This document shows positions 43,701 to 54,529 of a DNA stretch of 64,000 nucleotides, piece by piece. The translations under genes were made by a program, and so were the position numbers. Numbering within the stretch: position 1 is the stretch's first letter; every line of letters begins with the position of its first letter. Below the pieces are notes generated by a model. It searched no databases. It saw nothing but the letters and a program-made list of their open reading frames with translations, and had not been told where the DNA came from. This stretch comes from Tribonema minus. Its lineage: Eukaryota > Sar > Xanthophyceae > Tribonematales > Tribonemataceae. The stretch is from contig JAFCMP010000513.1 in NCBI GenBank assembly GCA_017506865.1, forward strand, positions 186,001-250,000. Reading direction: 5' to 3'.

Positions 43701-46049
43701 TGGTCAGCTCATGGTACAGGTCGCTGGGTTGAGTAAGTCCCTGCCAGTGCCCTCAGAAATGCCCCATGTGCGCATTAGCGAATTATATACATGGTAAGCC
43801 TGTTCGTCGCCTTGTCTCAGCGCAGCCTTAACTTGGGAGCAGTGTGCACTAGGGGTGTATGCAGTCGCAACCTGCAGCAGCAGCTGCTACTGTGCTTGTG
43901 GCTATCACGCTGCTGCTGCTGCTGCGCACAGTTTTGAAGTCTGCCGTTGAAGTCGTTGACTATGCTCACGCCATGTTTCGCGTCCTCACAAGATATGGAA
44001 GGTAAAAAAAAGCTCCGGACTTGTTATGTGGAGGCCTTTCCAGGCCTGTTCCGATAACCTGCCGGTGATTTATATGGGGCATGCTCTGGCAGATTATCCA
44101 AGACTACTGTATCCGGATCAACACGGACAACTTATGCATGGAGGTAGTACATTCAAATAATATACATGTGCAGTATTATTGCAGTATCAGATTTCTTGAA
44201 AGGAGATTCGATTTGTAGCATGTACTAATTTTTGCACCTGCACATGTGTGATTGCTGGTACAACCCAAGGAGTTGCGGACCAACGCCCACACCGATTTTT
44301 CTTACCATCGCAGTAGATCATGGCTTTCAGCCACACCTACATGGTACTGGCAGTGCCGGCATGTGACCAAGCATGTGTGCTCAGTAAACTGCATGTTGAG
44401 TTTTGCGCCATGCATCTTGTGATTCTGTAACCAACATGCAGTAATGATAGCATTGCGATGGACTCATCACGACTGCATCGCCGGTTGTAAGCGGAGGCGT
44501 TGTTGATCAGGCTCAACGCTAATAGACCACGCGTGTTAACTAGGCGAAGCTCCTTTTGTCCATGTGACAGGTGACACGCCTACGCTGGATGCCCGCGACG
44601 ACAAATACACGGTTGCGCTGCATCCACTGGGACTGCAGGGGAGTGATGCGGTACCGCTCAATGAACGTGAGCTTCAGCACGCTGCACATGGCTTGCTGCA
44701 CGGACTGCAGGCGCTCCACGAGGTCAGTAGGCACGGGAGATTCTGAGGTCTGCTGCTTTCCCCCCACCGGTCGGAGCTTCCGTAAGTTTCTTAAGCTGGC
44801 AGTGCAACATGGCTGTCAAAACCTGTTATGGCACGTACATGCAGACAGAGGTCACGCTCTGCTGCGAGCACTTAGTGGGTAAGAAAATTGGTGCAGCGCT
44901 TCAGAGGCAAGCACCCACTCACGTTGACGTGGCGTTGAGAACAGCCTTGTACAAGTGTGCACATATCCCTTGCCAATTGCGGCTGATTAAGGCTGGTAGC
45001 ACTGCTCACCCAAACAAGCACACAGTATCCCTATGGTACGCACTTAGCCAACACCATGCACCCTGAACAGCGCAAGCGACAGCACTTGCATCAATGTGCT
45101 ATGTTTCGATGTCGACACAAATGTATTGCAGGCTGCAAGGGTTGTGATCCTAGGCCTTTTTGCTTGCGAGGTACGCAATGTACAGCAACATGCGCTGAAG
45201 CTAGCATATCAAGAGCAGCACACCTGTAAGCATTCAAAAAATGCCTACAACCCTGCCTGCGCTGCGTTGCTTGTTTTATGTCCATGCAGAGACTGGGTGA
45301 AGTAGATCCCCCCCTGCTAATCATGTAGCCAGGTGCTAGGTTGCCGTCGATTTAACCTAGGGCTTGCAGGTGACTCAATTGGTAATCGGCCCCAGACCTC
45401 CGGCGCTGATGCTGGCATCACAGCAGTTGGCATTGTATAGTTGACCTGCTCATGCACAGGTAGTAACAGAGGGCAGCACCAGCCGGCTAACTCATGCATA
45501 TGCTTCTACATGATGCTCCCTACAGCGCCATCAGATTGCCAGAACATGTGATGCGTGGCAGCATTTTTTGGTCTGGTGGCAGCTGCCTGCCCAGTCTGCG
45601 CCTTGTGGGCAAGTGATCATTGACCACTGCGCCGCCTGCCTGCTCTTTGTCCCTTTTGCGTGATGCTGGCGCAGGCCAACTTTGAGCACCGCGACTTGCG
45701 GCTGGCCAACTGTGCGTGCGACATCTCCAAGACCCGCTTCTTCCTGCTGGACCTGGAGACATGTGCGCCTGCTGATGCTGAGGTTACGAGCATTCACATG
45801 TCCCACTGGAGTTAGGACATTCTGTGTCGTGGGCTGTACAGGCCAGCCTCTGACCTCCATGAGCTTGGGCGCATGCTTTCAGGCACCGCTGCCGCTGCCA
45901 CAGTTGATGCTAGTGGGCGGTCGTTCCTTGCGCTAAGGACGCCAGCTGCTCGGCAGAAACAACAGGCAGCCGAGCTTCTTCGCCACCCATGGATCAGCTG
46001 CTCTGGCACCAGGTGCCCTGCAGCTGGCGCTCAACCAAATAAGAAGTGA
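34729..46049 (+). CDS. Multi-exon nuclease-like/protein-kinase-like gene with CRN-type architecture
   Basis: Exons: 34729-34984, 38411-38467, 40908-about 41041, 41088-41279, 41697-42111, 42476-42618, 44571-44722, 45675-45762 (or to 45810), 45883-46049 (TGA). Codon phase agrees at every junction except between the third and fourth, where an in-frame TGA (41042-41044) intervenes. The total is about 560 residues. Exon 1 starts at ATG 34729, or at the in-frame ATG 34705, and gives a small module ending in KQLFFISVP, possibly ubiquitin- or PB1-like. Exon 2 is an Ala/Gly linker. Exon 5 has a PD...AEEKD nuclease-like core. Exons 6-9 form a divergent kinase. Ubiquitin-like header, PD-(D/E)xK and kinase in this order recall Crinkler-type proteins; that assignment is inference. 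Introns 1 and 2 are full of transposons. Function in the alga is unknown. Confidence 0.7.
35798..36628. mobile_element. hAT-type MITE with 8-bp target duplication
   Basis: The 831-bp element starts tagggttgca and ends tgcaaccctaa minus its last base; the flanking 8 bp aatataat occur on both sides (35790-35797 and 36629-36636). TIRs beginning (C/T)AGGG.TG and 8-bp target duplications define the hAT superfamily. Subterminal repeats of the aaatacg/cgtattt type lie at both ends. A minus frame at 36139-36402 (TSDNGSGGAGEAAVTIAV, SVWPSFG) is shared with 58.6 kb and may be a leftover of a parent element. It lies within intron 1 of the kinase-like gene. Confidence 0.9.
37039..37126. repeat. Tandem repeat with TA-rich core
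   Basis: Two units of 42 and 46 bp, each ending atatacacgtcatactct and containing an (AT)n stretch. Confidence 0.8.
37319..38083 (+). mobile_element. 5'-truncated LINE copy in intron 1 of the kinase-like gene
   Basis: From the zinc knuckle (CPWRCSDVSPTSTHAI) to the common 3' end ...agtccatacgtac this matches the element at 21.2-25.9 kb. The 12 bp gtacacctggtc occur at 37307-37318 and 38080-38091, flanking the copy; the first four bases may belong to the shared element end. The endonuclease frame is intact to about 37780, then shifts at a run of eight T before the final segment ending KLLGHSAD. Confidence 0.9.
38860..39610. repeat. C-rich repeat modules flanking CTG/CAG runs
   Basis: The minus strand of 38866-39000 has ttgccctggcaagcacgccc followed by long C runs. 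The same module occurs on the plus strand at 58.93-59.02 kb and, diverged, at 39470-39600. Between the modules are (CTG)n at 39191-39235 and (CAG)n at 39297-39362. A minus-strand stretch at 39100-39200 reads SGDGGGITGEAAAAAKR, like sequences at 36.3 and 58.7 kb. This is probably a composite of a G-rich-ended transposon family. It sits in intron 2 of the kinase-like gene. Confidence 0.5.
39786..40680. repeat. Interspersed GACGACGGAGTCGTGCAGACGAC motif family with palindrome
   Basis: At least six variants of the motif (core gacgacggagtcgt, then gcagacgac) occur at 39791, 39831, 39876, 39919, 40537 and 40572. Each contains the dyad gtcgt-gcag-acgac. At 40649-40670 lies a perfect 22-bp palindrome made of gtcgcgacaga and its complement, and half of it (tctgtcgcgac) recurs at about 39785. 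CTG-rich DNA lies between. The family occupies the second half of intron 2 of the kinase-like gene. Confidence 0.65.
41697..42111 (+). CDS. Exon 5: PD...ExK nuclease-like segment
   Basis: The exon follows a catcag acceptor and ends at a gtgagt donor. It begins GVSLHPDVVIRDRDGIRLLF and continues KAEEKDE: a Pro-Asp at the end of one strand and Glu-x-Lys at the end of the next hydrophobic strand, the signature of the PD-(D/E)xK fold. It continues with YYGQLTYLLTMAVAGACVQF, matching the Gln/Tyr helix that often follows in that fold, then LIGPPLQMDNIVSRAHII and NLHRLLAIVAANLP. Whether the nuclease core is active cannot be told by eye; an upstream acidic residue would be expected in exon 4. Confidence 0.6.
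42619..44570 (+). other. Intron 6 of the kinase-like gene
   Basis: No element with clear ends or exon is recognised in these 1952 bp, which separate exons 6 and 7 in matching phase. Confidence 0.4.
44571..46049 (+). CDS. Exons 7-9: divergent protein-kinase C-lobe
   Basis: Exon 7 (44571-44722) ends LLHGLQALHE at a gtcagt donor. Exon 8 (from 45675, acceptor gctggcgcag) begins ANFEHRDLRLANC and continues ISKTRFFLLDLET. Across the 952-nt intron they form the helix-E to catalytic-loop sequence of protein kinases: HRD with Asp as base, Asn five residues later, and DLE in the place of DFG. The metal-binding Asp is kept and Gly is lost. Exon 9 (acceptor atgctttcag, 45883) ends AAELLRHPWISCSG and a Lys-rich tail with TGA at 46047-46049; 'LLRHPWI' is the usual last conserved kinase motif. 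The donor of exon 8 is uncertain (45763 or 45811), as both keep phase. Confidence 0.7.
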
Positions 46050-49000
46050 TTCTGCTGGTGTGCGCTGTGAGGTTGCTGCGCTTAGCAGCAGCAGTAGCAT
46101 TTGGCGCCTAGGTGCAGCAGCATGCATGGTGCCCCGCATGCATGGTGCGCCAGCAGGGCAGCTGCCTTTCCTCCATGCTGCACATGTCAAGTGAAGGTTC
46201 CTTCACCATCTGCGAATACCACAGACGTGTTGCGTGTCAGTGATGGGGTGTTTGTGTGCAATGGTGCACTGCTTTCCTCCTTTGTGCCCAATCATCACAG
46301 CCAGCCTCGGACAAAGTTTAATCGACTTTGAGGCATAATCAATTCGTCGAATATAGGGGGGATCCACCTTGAATATAGGGGGATCCACCTTGCTGAATCA
46401 GCCTGCTCGCTGATTGTTTTGCTTTCGTGTCCACATGTACACTTTTTGTTGCAAGCAACTATGTAACATCCTGCTGAATGCTTAAAAGATGTGATCCAGA
46501 CATACACCCCATTCTGCCTTTGATTGTGTGTCAAGTGTCTCCTGCCTTTCATCGAATGTGCGTGGAGCCACCAAAGCGCTACAGGTTATAAAAGTGCAAG
46601 AAGTTTGTGCTATCTCGCACCGCACGCAGGCATCACAAATGACAGCCGATTTGCTCCATCGATGCACCGCCAGGCGCTGTCACCACGTAACAGATTTTTA
46701 GGTTTTAGGCGATTTGGCGTTCAGCGTGTAGTTGGTCCACAGTCCCTGCTTGAACAAAAGCAGTGTGGCCCACTGACGACACTCCTGGTCCAGGTGGCTG
46801 GTGGCCTCTGTCGGCTGCAACATTGACTGCCGCCTTAATTCGCCAATCACGCCCAGGCACAAGCCCGGGATGCTGTTCGCGGGCACTGCTGACCATGGTG
46901 CAAGGGCCATGTTTTTCTGGCAGGACTCGCGGCAGAGCGCTGACTGCTGCAAACGAAGACTACTCCACTGCTACACTGCTGTACTAAACCACTACACTAC
47001 AGCTACTGCTCCAGGCCCGTGTCCCTACATCGGAGAGGAGACTCTGGCCACAGGCTGTGTCCTGGAAGTTGCATTCTTGTTGAAGTTGAGAGTGGTTTGC
47101 TGAGTTCTTGATGACCTAGGCCATGCGCGAGGAGGGCAACGCGGTTTCGCTAGTCAAGCGACTCAAGGTCGCTGACCGGTGGTCACTGGTCTTGGGCGCG
47201 CCCTTTAACAGGTCGCATCGTGGACTGGAGGATGTGCCACTCTTGGGGCAATTGATAGAGTAAAATCTGTGTGCAAATGAAAAAACGCAGTGCACCTCAT
47301 TTCACTACATGGCATATGCATACTCTCAAATTGAGCAGTCTGGCTGAAGCAGCAAGATCTGGCTCTGTGTTTTATAGTCTGGCATGGTGATGACATTGCA
47401 ACGAGTTCAGCGTGGCTTCAGGTGGCGATATTGTTTATTCGCAAGGGCTAGCCTGCCGAGGTACACCACATTGAGATGGATGAGTTGTGAAGTGTCAGTG
47501 ACGTCTAACCTTTTTCTGGGCAAGTCACTCGACACCTCATTCATCTCAAAATCTGTTTGATTCCAGACATGTGCATTTCTGCTTGCTGGTTCCATGAAAG
47601 GCAACTTATGTTTGAAGTAGTGCATTGCACGTAGTGACTGATGCATGCACAATGACGCTTGTCTGCACTTGGCCGCAGGTTTGCGTATGTAATGTGGTTT
47701 TGCTGAGCTGCTGCGCAGCCTGGTGACTGACATGCAGTGAATTGACCACAGCAAGTAGTCGCCTTAGCGCTGATCTTCTTCAACTTGCATGCGCAGCAAA
47801 TCTGCAAAACAAACTGCTTGGTGTTACTTTGCGGCAGATCAGACTGCTTAGTATCGTTTTGATGCAATGAGTCCTGTAAAACTAACTGTGTGCATTGATT
47901 GACCTATGTGGCCACTTCACGGCTCACTGGCATTCCTGTTTACTGTCTTGGCGCCTTTGTGTCTTGATGCTGCCGACATGCAGACATGTCCCTACCACGC
48001 TGCTCAAGAGGTGAGTTTCTTGAATTAGCATGATTACCCCTGGCTTACCTGATGAATTTATAAGGTCAAATTATTGATCAGGCCACTTGTTATTTTCAAA
48101 TTAAGTCCAATCAGTACACATAAACATCCAACCTCTTCTGAGCACGTTGTGGTGTGAGCACGTTGTGGTCAGCCAAAGAACACTATTGTGTACATTCAAT
48201 CGCCAGAATAAGCGATGAAGGATCATGACAACGCTGCACTTTGCCTCCACATGTTCAAGAAACACACAACATACTTACCAGCCTCGCCGCTAGATGCCTT
48301 CATTGCAAAGCAGGTGCTGGAAACACATTCGTGCTGCAGTCTCTCACGCAATGCAATTGCTTGGATTGCTATGCTAATCCTGTCAAGTTGTAATACCTTG
48401 TGCATTCAAGAGAATGATCTGTTGCAGCCATAGCAGGCCAATGGCTGCGTGCGTTATCTCCGAAGTATACACTGATGACATATTTTGTCCCGCAATGCAC
48501 CGGGATTCACAGGCTCCATCACCTGCAATACATGGCCATGTTAATCAGGTCCTCAGTGCGAATAGTCATCGCCTAAATCAATTGTGGCCATCGGTGTCAG
48601 GCAGCAACAGGCATGCCAGCAAGGGCGAGGCCTTCCTCGCCCTGTGTTGTTCAAGCGCATGTATATATCTACACCCCATAGGGTAACAGCGCATTGCAGT
48701 GCAGTGCTATCTGCCTGCCCACCCATGGCAATTGGTGTGTGTGACGAGCCATTGTGTTTCGTGCTTTGACAAAACTGTGCCGCCGCTGCTGCTATCGCTT
48801 TCAAATGCAGGTTTGGTATCCAAGCGCTATGGCCGTTGGCTCCAATCACATTGTTTGCGAGCCAGTGGCAGAGGATGATGTAAGTGAAAAATGAATTGGA
48901 TCAACAGTCGGTTTTGCCAAATGCACGTGCATGCCAGTGCTGGCGCACGTAATGACGTGTTATGACCTTACCGGTAGCATCTGATAGAAGATGGGCCGCC
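46050..49000. other. No gene recognised; short tandem repeat
   Basis: Apart from two tandem units of gaatatagggg(g)gatccacctt at 46349-46391, nothing specific is supported. Several open frames on both strands near 46.7-47.1 kb lack motifs. Confidence 0.35.
46462..46466 (+). terminator. Candidate TGTAA poly(A) signal
   Basis: TGTAA lies about 410 nt beyond the stop of the kinase-like gene, inside the range of algal 3' UTRs. Confidence 0.3.
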
Positions 49001-49003
49001 GGG

Positions 49004-49027
49004 GAGAGAGAGAGAGAGAGAGAGAGA
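49004..49027. repeat. (GA)n microsatellite
   Basis: An uninterrupted GA run of about 24 bp, 50 bp left of the MITE. Confidence 0.9.
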
Positions 49028-49077
49028 CAACAACATCGATTGCTGTTTCCTGCTGGTAACTTGATTTGAGGATACTA

Positions 49078-49727
49078 CCGTATATGATGGCGATTAAGCC
49101 CCCCACATGGTTTAGGGTAGGGGATGGTGATTAAGGGAGGGGTTAAAGGCCATGTCGTAGGCACTAGGCAGCACATGCGTCACTCATGCCGAGTGAGATG
49201 CCCGTAGACCATGTTGCATTCGATAACAAGCTGCATTGTGTACCTAGAGTCCAGGCGCCTTCATACAGAAGTAGGGTTTGGGTGTGTTCTACTTCAAGAT
49301 TGTGCGTGTGAGTGTGTCAGTTAGAGAGAGGCATAGCGAGAGGCATCATGGCGGTGGCATTGCTACTGCTCGCGGTATGCGCTGGCTTCTTGCACTGCAT
49401 GTATCGCTGCTGTCCATCGCTGGCTGCAGTCATTGCAGCATGGTACCGCAGTAAGACAGCATGAACAGCCAACCGCACGAGAACATTCGCGCACTCCATG
49501 GGTGACAGCGTGCACAGACCGATCAGTTCTACCGTGTTCTGTGCTACGTGCGTTGCGTGATGGAACCCCGGCTTATTGCCCATGACCCAGCGCATGAGAC
49601 GCATCTCGTCGTGCCGGAGTCGCTAAGCCAGGGGGGTACATGGTATAAGACGGGCTCCCCTACCATTATGCGACGCACTTGGCCCCAAAAGTGCTAGACG
49701 GGGGGTCTTAATCGCCATCATATACGG
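49078..49727. mobile_element. Tc1/mariner-type MITE with 21-bp perfect TIRs
   Basis: The left end at 49078-49098 begins ccgtatatgatgg; the right end at 49707-49727 is its exact reverse complement over 21 bp, and both are followed inward by C or G runs. A TA dinucleotide flanks each side (49076-49077 and 49728-49729), the target duplication typical of Tc1/mariner and pogo elements. The 650-bp interior has an open minus frame (49317-49604) without transposase motifs, so the element is non-autonomous. Confidence 0.85.
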
Positions 49728-50435
49728 TACTTGCTTGACGGCTTATCTTCGCTGCTGACGCCACTGTTGCGGCTGTTGGCATTGCAGGATTGTGACAACT
49801 TATTTGACCGCAGCATCAAGGACCATCAGTTCTACTTTGGAATACATGTCGCCAAGTAGTGTGCACAGGTACGAACAGCAAGACAAACAGGACTTTGCAT
49901 ATGGCCTTGACGTTGCTTTGACATTGAGGTTGGTAGTGATGTTGAAGTTGTTCATGTTCACACCTGGATCAGCGCTATACACGGTACGTCGCACGCGGGG
50001 CGGCAGCTGCCATATTGAACCATGCCTGTCATCAAAAGGGACTTGTTGCACAAAATGATCTTGGAACTGCAACATGATATTGATGCCATCACGTGTTGCA
50101 GCCAGGAATATGAAGATGGTAGGCGATGACCTCACCAGTTCATGTCCTCAGCGAAGTGCTGTTGATCAGCATGCGTCTCTGCTGCGTTTTGGGATCTTTA
50201 AAACAACAGCTGGTACTTATCTTGATGGTGGCTTTTTGATCAGAGTGTCAATTCACCGTTGAGATGTACACGTGCAGGACTCTTTACCCTGCTATTCATA
50301 GTAAATGCACTGTTGCCACATGCCAATTTTCTGTCACGTTTATGCCGACAGGGGCTTTTTTTAGGTTATTGATGACACCCTCTTAGTTCCGCAATTGCAG
50401 TGTGATGTGTCTTTGGATTCCTACAGTACAATACT

Positions 50436-50733
50436 TGTTAAGGAGTTGGCAATGCACTCAGCACTGTGCTCAGGGGGGGGGAAGGCAGATGTGTTACGCA
50501 AGGCCGGGTTAGCTAAGCGTCAGATCCACATTGAGCTGAGCATATCGCTGGCGCGGGAGTTGGCGGAGCGCGTCATGGCATACACACGTGGAGCGCGAAT
50601 GCTGGGCTGTGTTGCGGCGCCGGTATCCAAACTCCTAGGGCACAGCGCAGACTAGGCTGCTGCGTTGACGCAAGCTTTTCGATTGCATAGGCAACCCGGC
50701 CTCCCTTGGGCCTTTAAAAATACAAGTCCATAC
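50436..50733 (+). mobile_element. 5'-truncated LINE copy (last 300 bp)
   Basis: The sequence matches the final coding segment (KELAMHSALCSGGG to KLLGHSAD) and 3' UTR of the LINE. Flanks gtacaatact (50426-50435) and gtaccatact (50734-50743) differ at one base and look like the target duplication. The reading frame of this tail is intact. Confidence 0.85.
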
Positions 50734-50744
50734 GTACCATACTG

Positions 50745-52340
50745 CTGGTCCTGTAAGATACAAACTAGCGGTACTCGGCAGAGCCACAGTATGAGCAGGG
50801 ACAAGTGGTGACCAGAGCACCGCTTTTGCTCTATATCCATCAGCGTCAGCTATAGCAGCAGCAGGTATTGACATAGCTCGTGATTGCACATAAACGGCTG
50901 GTCTTGAATGAGAAAAAGCGACTTTTGGGGGCCGGCCGGATGATGCCGACCTGACCTCTCTGCCGAAGACTATGGGGCCAAACTACCTCTCTGAAACTTG
51001 TATGACTGTTGCAGCCTGGCTGACTTGCATGTCATCGATAGTTACTGTCTCTACTCTCTCGGCTTTTCATCGCCAATGCATGGCTTTACGCTTTCTTACT
51101 TTTCATCTGTGATCTACCTCCGAATCGCAGGTGCCAATAGAAAGTGCTTCAGCGTCTCTGGCGGCAGACGCTGCGGCAAATGAGGCCCTGATGCAACTTC
51201 AGGACGCGGGGGTATTGGACCGTGCAGGCGCATCCTGAAATGCACAGAAGTGCTATTGACTGAGACTCGTCAGAAAAGCCACTGCACATAAAATGCGTGA
51301 CACGCGGCGATGACTGGACAGACCAGGCATGCAGCCCTCGTGATGTTGATGATACATGTACAAAAACTGTGTAGAGCAGATTCTGCTGAATAGAATGTGT
51401 TGAATCAGTGTTCAAAGCCAGTAAACGTCATGCCTGTGTGCTTGCTGCTTCTTGTATCGCACCATTTGAATCTGACATCCAACACACAGCTTTTGTTTCT
51501 ACATCATTGGCCACCCTGCCAGCATGAGCAAGCAGATGGCTGCATCTTGACATCATGGGATACAAAGTGCAGCGAGTACCCATGCATAGGTGGCTCGTGA
51601 CCAAAAGATTTGTAGTGCAGCTATGAGTGCATACCTGCAGCCCCCTGCAGGGTGTGAGACAGATCTCAGCGACTCTGGCAGTTCTCAGACTCTGTCTGCT
51701 CCAGCAACTCTCCCGCAGGTGACTTTGGTGACAACTTGAGCTGCTGCGAATCCACTGGCAGCAAGCCTTTAAACACCTCCCAGTGTATACTGTGGCAGTA
51801 ACGACGTCATGCTGCAGTACTGAACTGATGCCAATGTTGCAACAGCCTCCACTCCAGTTGTTGCTGTACCCAACAACAATATGATGTCCTTGCATTACAA
51901 GGATCACAGGCTGCACCCCTCTTCAAGCACGAGTGCTATAAACCACACCGGCTATTGCACATTGCGACGTCTCGACCCCAACTGCGATCTGAGCTTGTGC
52001 AGACAGCACACGGCCTTGATGATTGTGGCAGTTCCTGCAGTCACAGTCACTGTGTGTGGCTCATCCTGAGGGCATGCCGACACCTTTACCCATGCAAAGT
52101 TTGGAAGTCACAAGGCAGCAGGAGCGGCTGCCCTTGCCAGTGCAGACGCCTCAACCCCAACCTTTTGCCGGGAATCTCATTGACGCCCATGGTACTCAAC
52201 AGCTTGATAACCCAAATCACCCCAAGACAACATTTTGCAGTCTCGCATGGCCTGAAATCTGGCGGCACAGTTGCCGATTGCTGCGCATTCAATCATTCGT
52301 GCTGCTGCCTAGCCGCTTGCAGGCACAGTGTAGTGTCGTA
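50745..52340. other. No gene recognised
   Basis: Nothing is supported except general open frames. Confidence 0.3.
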
Positions 52341-52344
52341 ATGT

Positions 52345-52575
52345 GGCTGCGGTGCATGCAGAAGTGCAAGTGCGGCAGCACAGGTGTGGTGTTCGATGAG
52401 GACACACACCTCTGCATGTGTTGTTGAAGTTGCAAGTTGAACTTCAAGATGAGGTTGATGACAGGTCGATCAACTTGAAGTTGAACTTGCAACTTGCACA
52501 ATGCATGCAGAGTTGTGCGCTTCTCATCGACAACCAGACATGTGCTGTCGCACTTGCACCTCTGCATGCGCCGCT
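52345..52575. repeat. Fold-back inverted duplication, arms about 100 bp
   Basis: The plus arm encodes MQKCKCGSTGVVFDEDTHLC and ends with ttgcaagttgaacttcaa. After about 25 bp the sequence returns as ttgaagttgaacttgcaa and then the reverse complement of the arm, where the minus strand encodes MQRCKCDSTCLVVDEKRT. The stem is imperfect but long, and the loop is short. Confidence 0.75.
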
Positions 52576-52989
52576 GCCATGTACCCGTTAATGTGCGCGG
52601 CTCGTAACGCAGTAGCGACCAACATGAACGGGGTGCAGGCTACAGTAAAGGGCCTGAAGACTGCTGTCTCAAGATAGTGTAACCCTAGCCATGGCGTCTG
52701 CTGCTTCTACCGGAGGCCTCGCTGCAAAATCCCAATACTGCCTCATGCCATTATGGTATCCATTCGCCTCCTCCTTGTACCCCTCCTGGTCACCGCGCTC
52801 CCCGTCATTGTAAGGACCCCGCCCACCCCATCACTGCCGTCGTCACCCCCCCTCCTCGCTATCTTCCTCCTTGTCGACTTCCTCTTTGCTGTCCTCGTCC
52901 TCTCCTTGATCCGGGAACTACTCGGGGATGATGACGTCAACACCGCACATACCAGCAGCATAGACGCCGCGCATGTCAAGGTTGGCGCA

Positions 52990-53266
52990 CGCATAGGTGT
53001 CGCGGTCGATGACAGCAAATCCCCCCCGAGGGGCCCTCTCAGACTGCCGCCTGAGCGAGAGCGCAGTGCTCGTTCTGGAGTACCCTGTTTCTGTGCCCGA
53101 CCTCAGCGCCGCTGCCCTGCGTGGGCCGGGCTGCCCACACCTCAGGCACGAGACGGAACTGTATGATTTTGGTGTCATCAATGTTGGACATCGGCAGGCC
53201 AGCTGCGCCACCAATTTATTGATGGGACTGGAGGGGCGACCGGGGGGAAGCGCGCGCATGAGGTAA
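52990..53266 (+). CDS. Exon-like segment, strand uncertain
   Basis: The plus frame reads ALSDCRLSESAVLVLEYPVS, then VPDLSAAALRGPGCPHLRHE and TELYDFGVINVGHRQ, ending near a gtaaat donor at 53263. The composition is coding-like and GC-rich. The minus strand is also open here (52918-53577) with a plausible stretch, AVIDRDTYACANLDMRGVYA. I cannot decide which strand is real and recognise neither. Confidence 0.3.
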
Positions 53267-54529
53267 ATAAGATGATGCAGCAGGGGCCTTCTGTGCATGA
53301 CACTTTCCCGCCACCTTGTGTGCTTGCAATTGCGCCGCGGATACTTGAGCCCACGGGCCCGCACGCTCTGCCATCCCGGTAGATGTGCTGCCGCTGCATT
53401 GTGCCAACATTCTTGCTCTTGTAATGGCGGCCTGCTGCGCACGAAATCGGCTGAATCTCTGACGCTGTCGTGCCGGGCGCCGCAGCTCTCCCCACATGCC
53501 AGTGGCATCAACATGCTAATATCAAATGGTGCAGTCAGCGCAGCCACTTGCAACGATGCAGCCACCGTGACGGGCACCGTGTGTACAGCGAAATTATTGC
53601 TAATGGGCTAACCGCTACAATGCAGGCAGGGGTAGAGTTGAACTTCTTTAGACAGTGTTCACGGGTGCATCGCATCAAATTAAAGAGAACCGTTCACCGA
53701 TGCAAGGCCGACACTTTCAGACCTCTGCACAGTGACTCACAATCACTAGCTCTACGCAACGATCGATGATCATACATAAGCACCACACTTGAGTGAACGA
53801 CAGGCCCTTGCTGTGACATGCCATTAATCTTGAGAGCCTCAAAGGCTTCTCGATGGCAGCAGCAAGAACATGAACGCATATCAATTCAGACTCGAATATA
53901 TGCGCTCCTGCTACTGTAACAGCCACGTATGTCGCAGTGCATGAGTCAATGACGTTCTGGCGCAACCGTCATGATGTCATGTGCTCCCTCCCATTGTACA
54001 TCGAGATAGCGAGCTGTGGGCCCTCGCACGGTGTTGAACCAGCATACCACAAGGCAAGAGCATGCATGCATGAACGCTTATGCCTGCGGCATTGGCGCAG
54101 ACAACACAAGGCCCGAAAGCTGCCTGCGCGTGTGCTTGTCCGCGAGCGCCGCGAGTGCCTTGCCGTACGCCTGGTTGTCACACGGTGCTCGCAGCGCTGC
54201 GCCTCCTCCTCGTCATTGCGCACAGGCATTTTATTTTTGCCCAATTCGCTGTACTCCGCCCCTGTCACCGCCTTCGCCCTCACGGGGCGAATTTGCCACA
54301 AAATCCACGGCATCGGATATCATCGCATCTATAGTATAGCATCCCTTGCTGGCAGAGCAGCAGCCTCCACCGCGCCCGCCGGTGTAACGTTAGCTCTGCA
54401 GTGGACGCACCCACCCACCACGTGTGTGATTGCCAATGTGACATGTGTGTGGCCCGCTGTGACATGCAGTGAAGTCACTTGTTGGCCGGCGGTCAACACC
54501 CCTGGCCAGTCATGCTTGTGTACACTGCT

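Noticed and set aside
45811..45882. Exon 8 of the kinase-like gene ending at a gttacg donor at 45783
   Set aside because: That donor gives phase 0 and would put a stop early in exon 9; the phase-1 donors at 45763 or 45811 keep the LLRHPW frame.
34729..46049. Viral origin of the kinase-like gene
   Set aside because: It is split by many spliceosomal introns with phase conservation, and no viral gene lies nearby.
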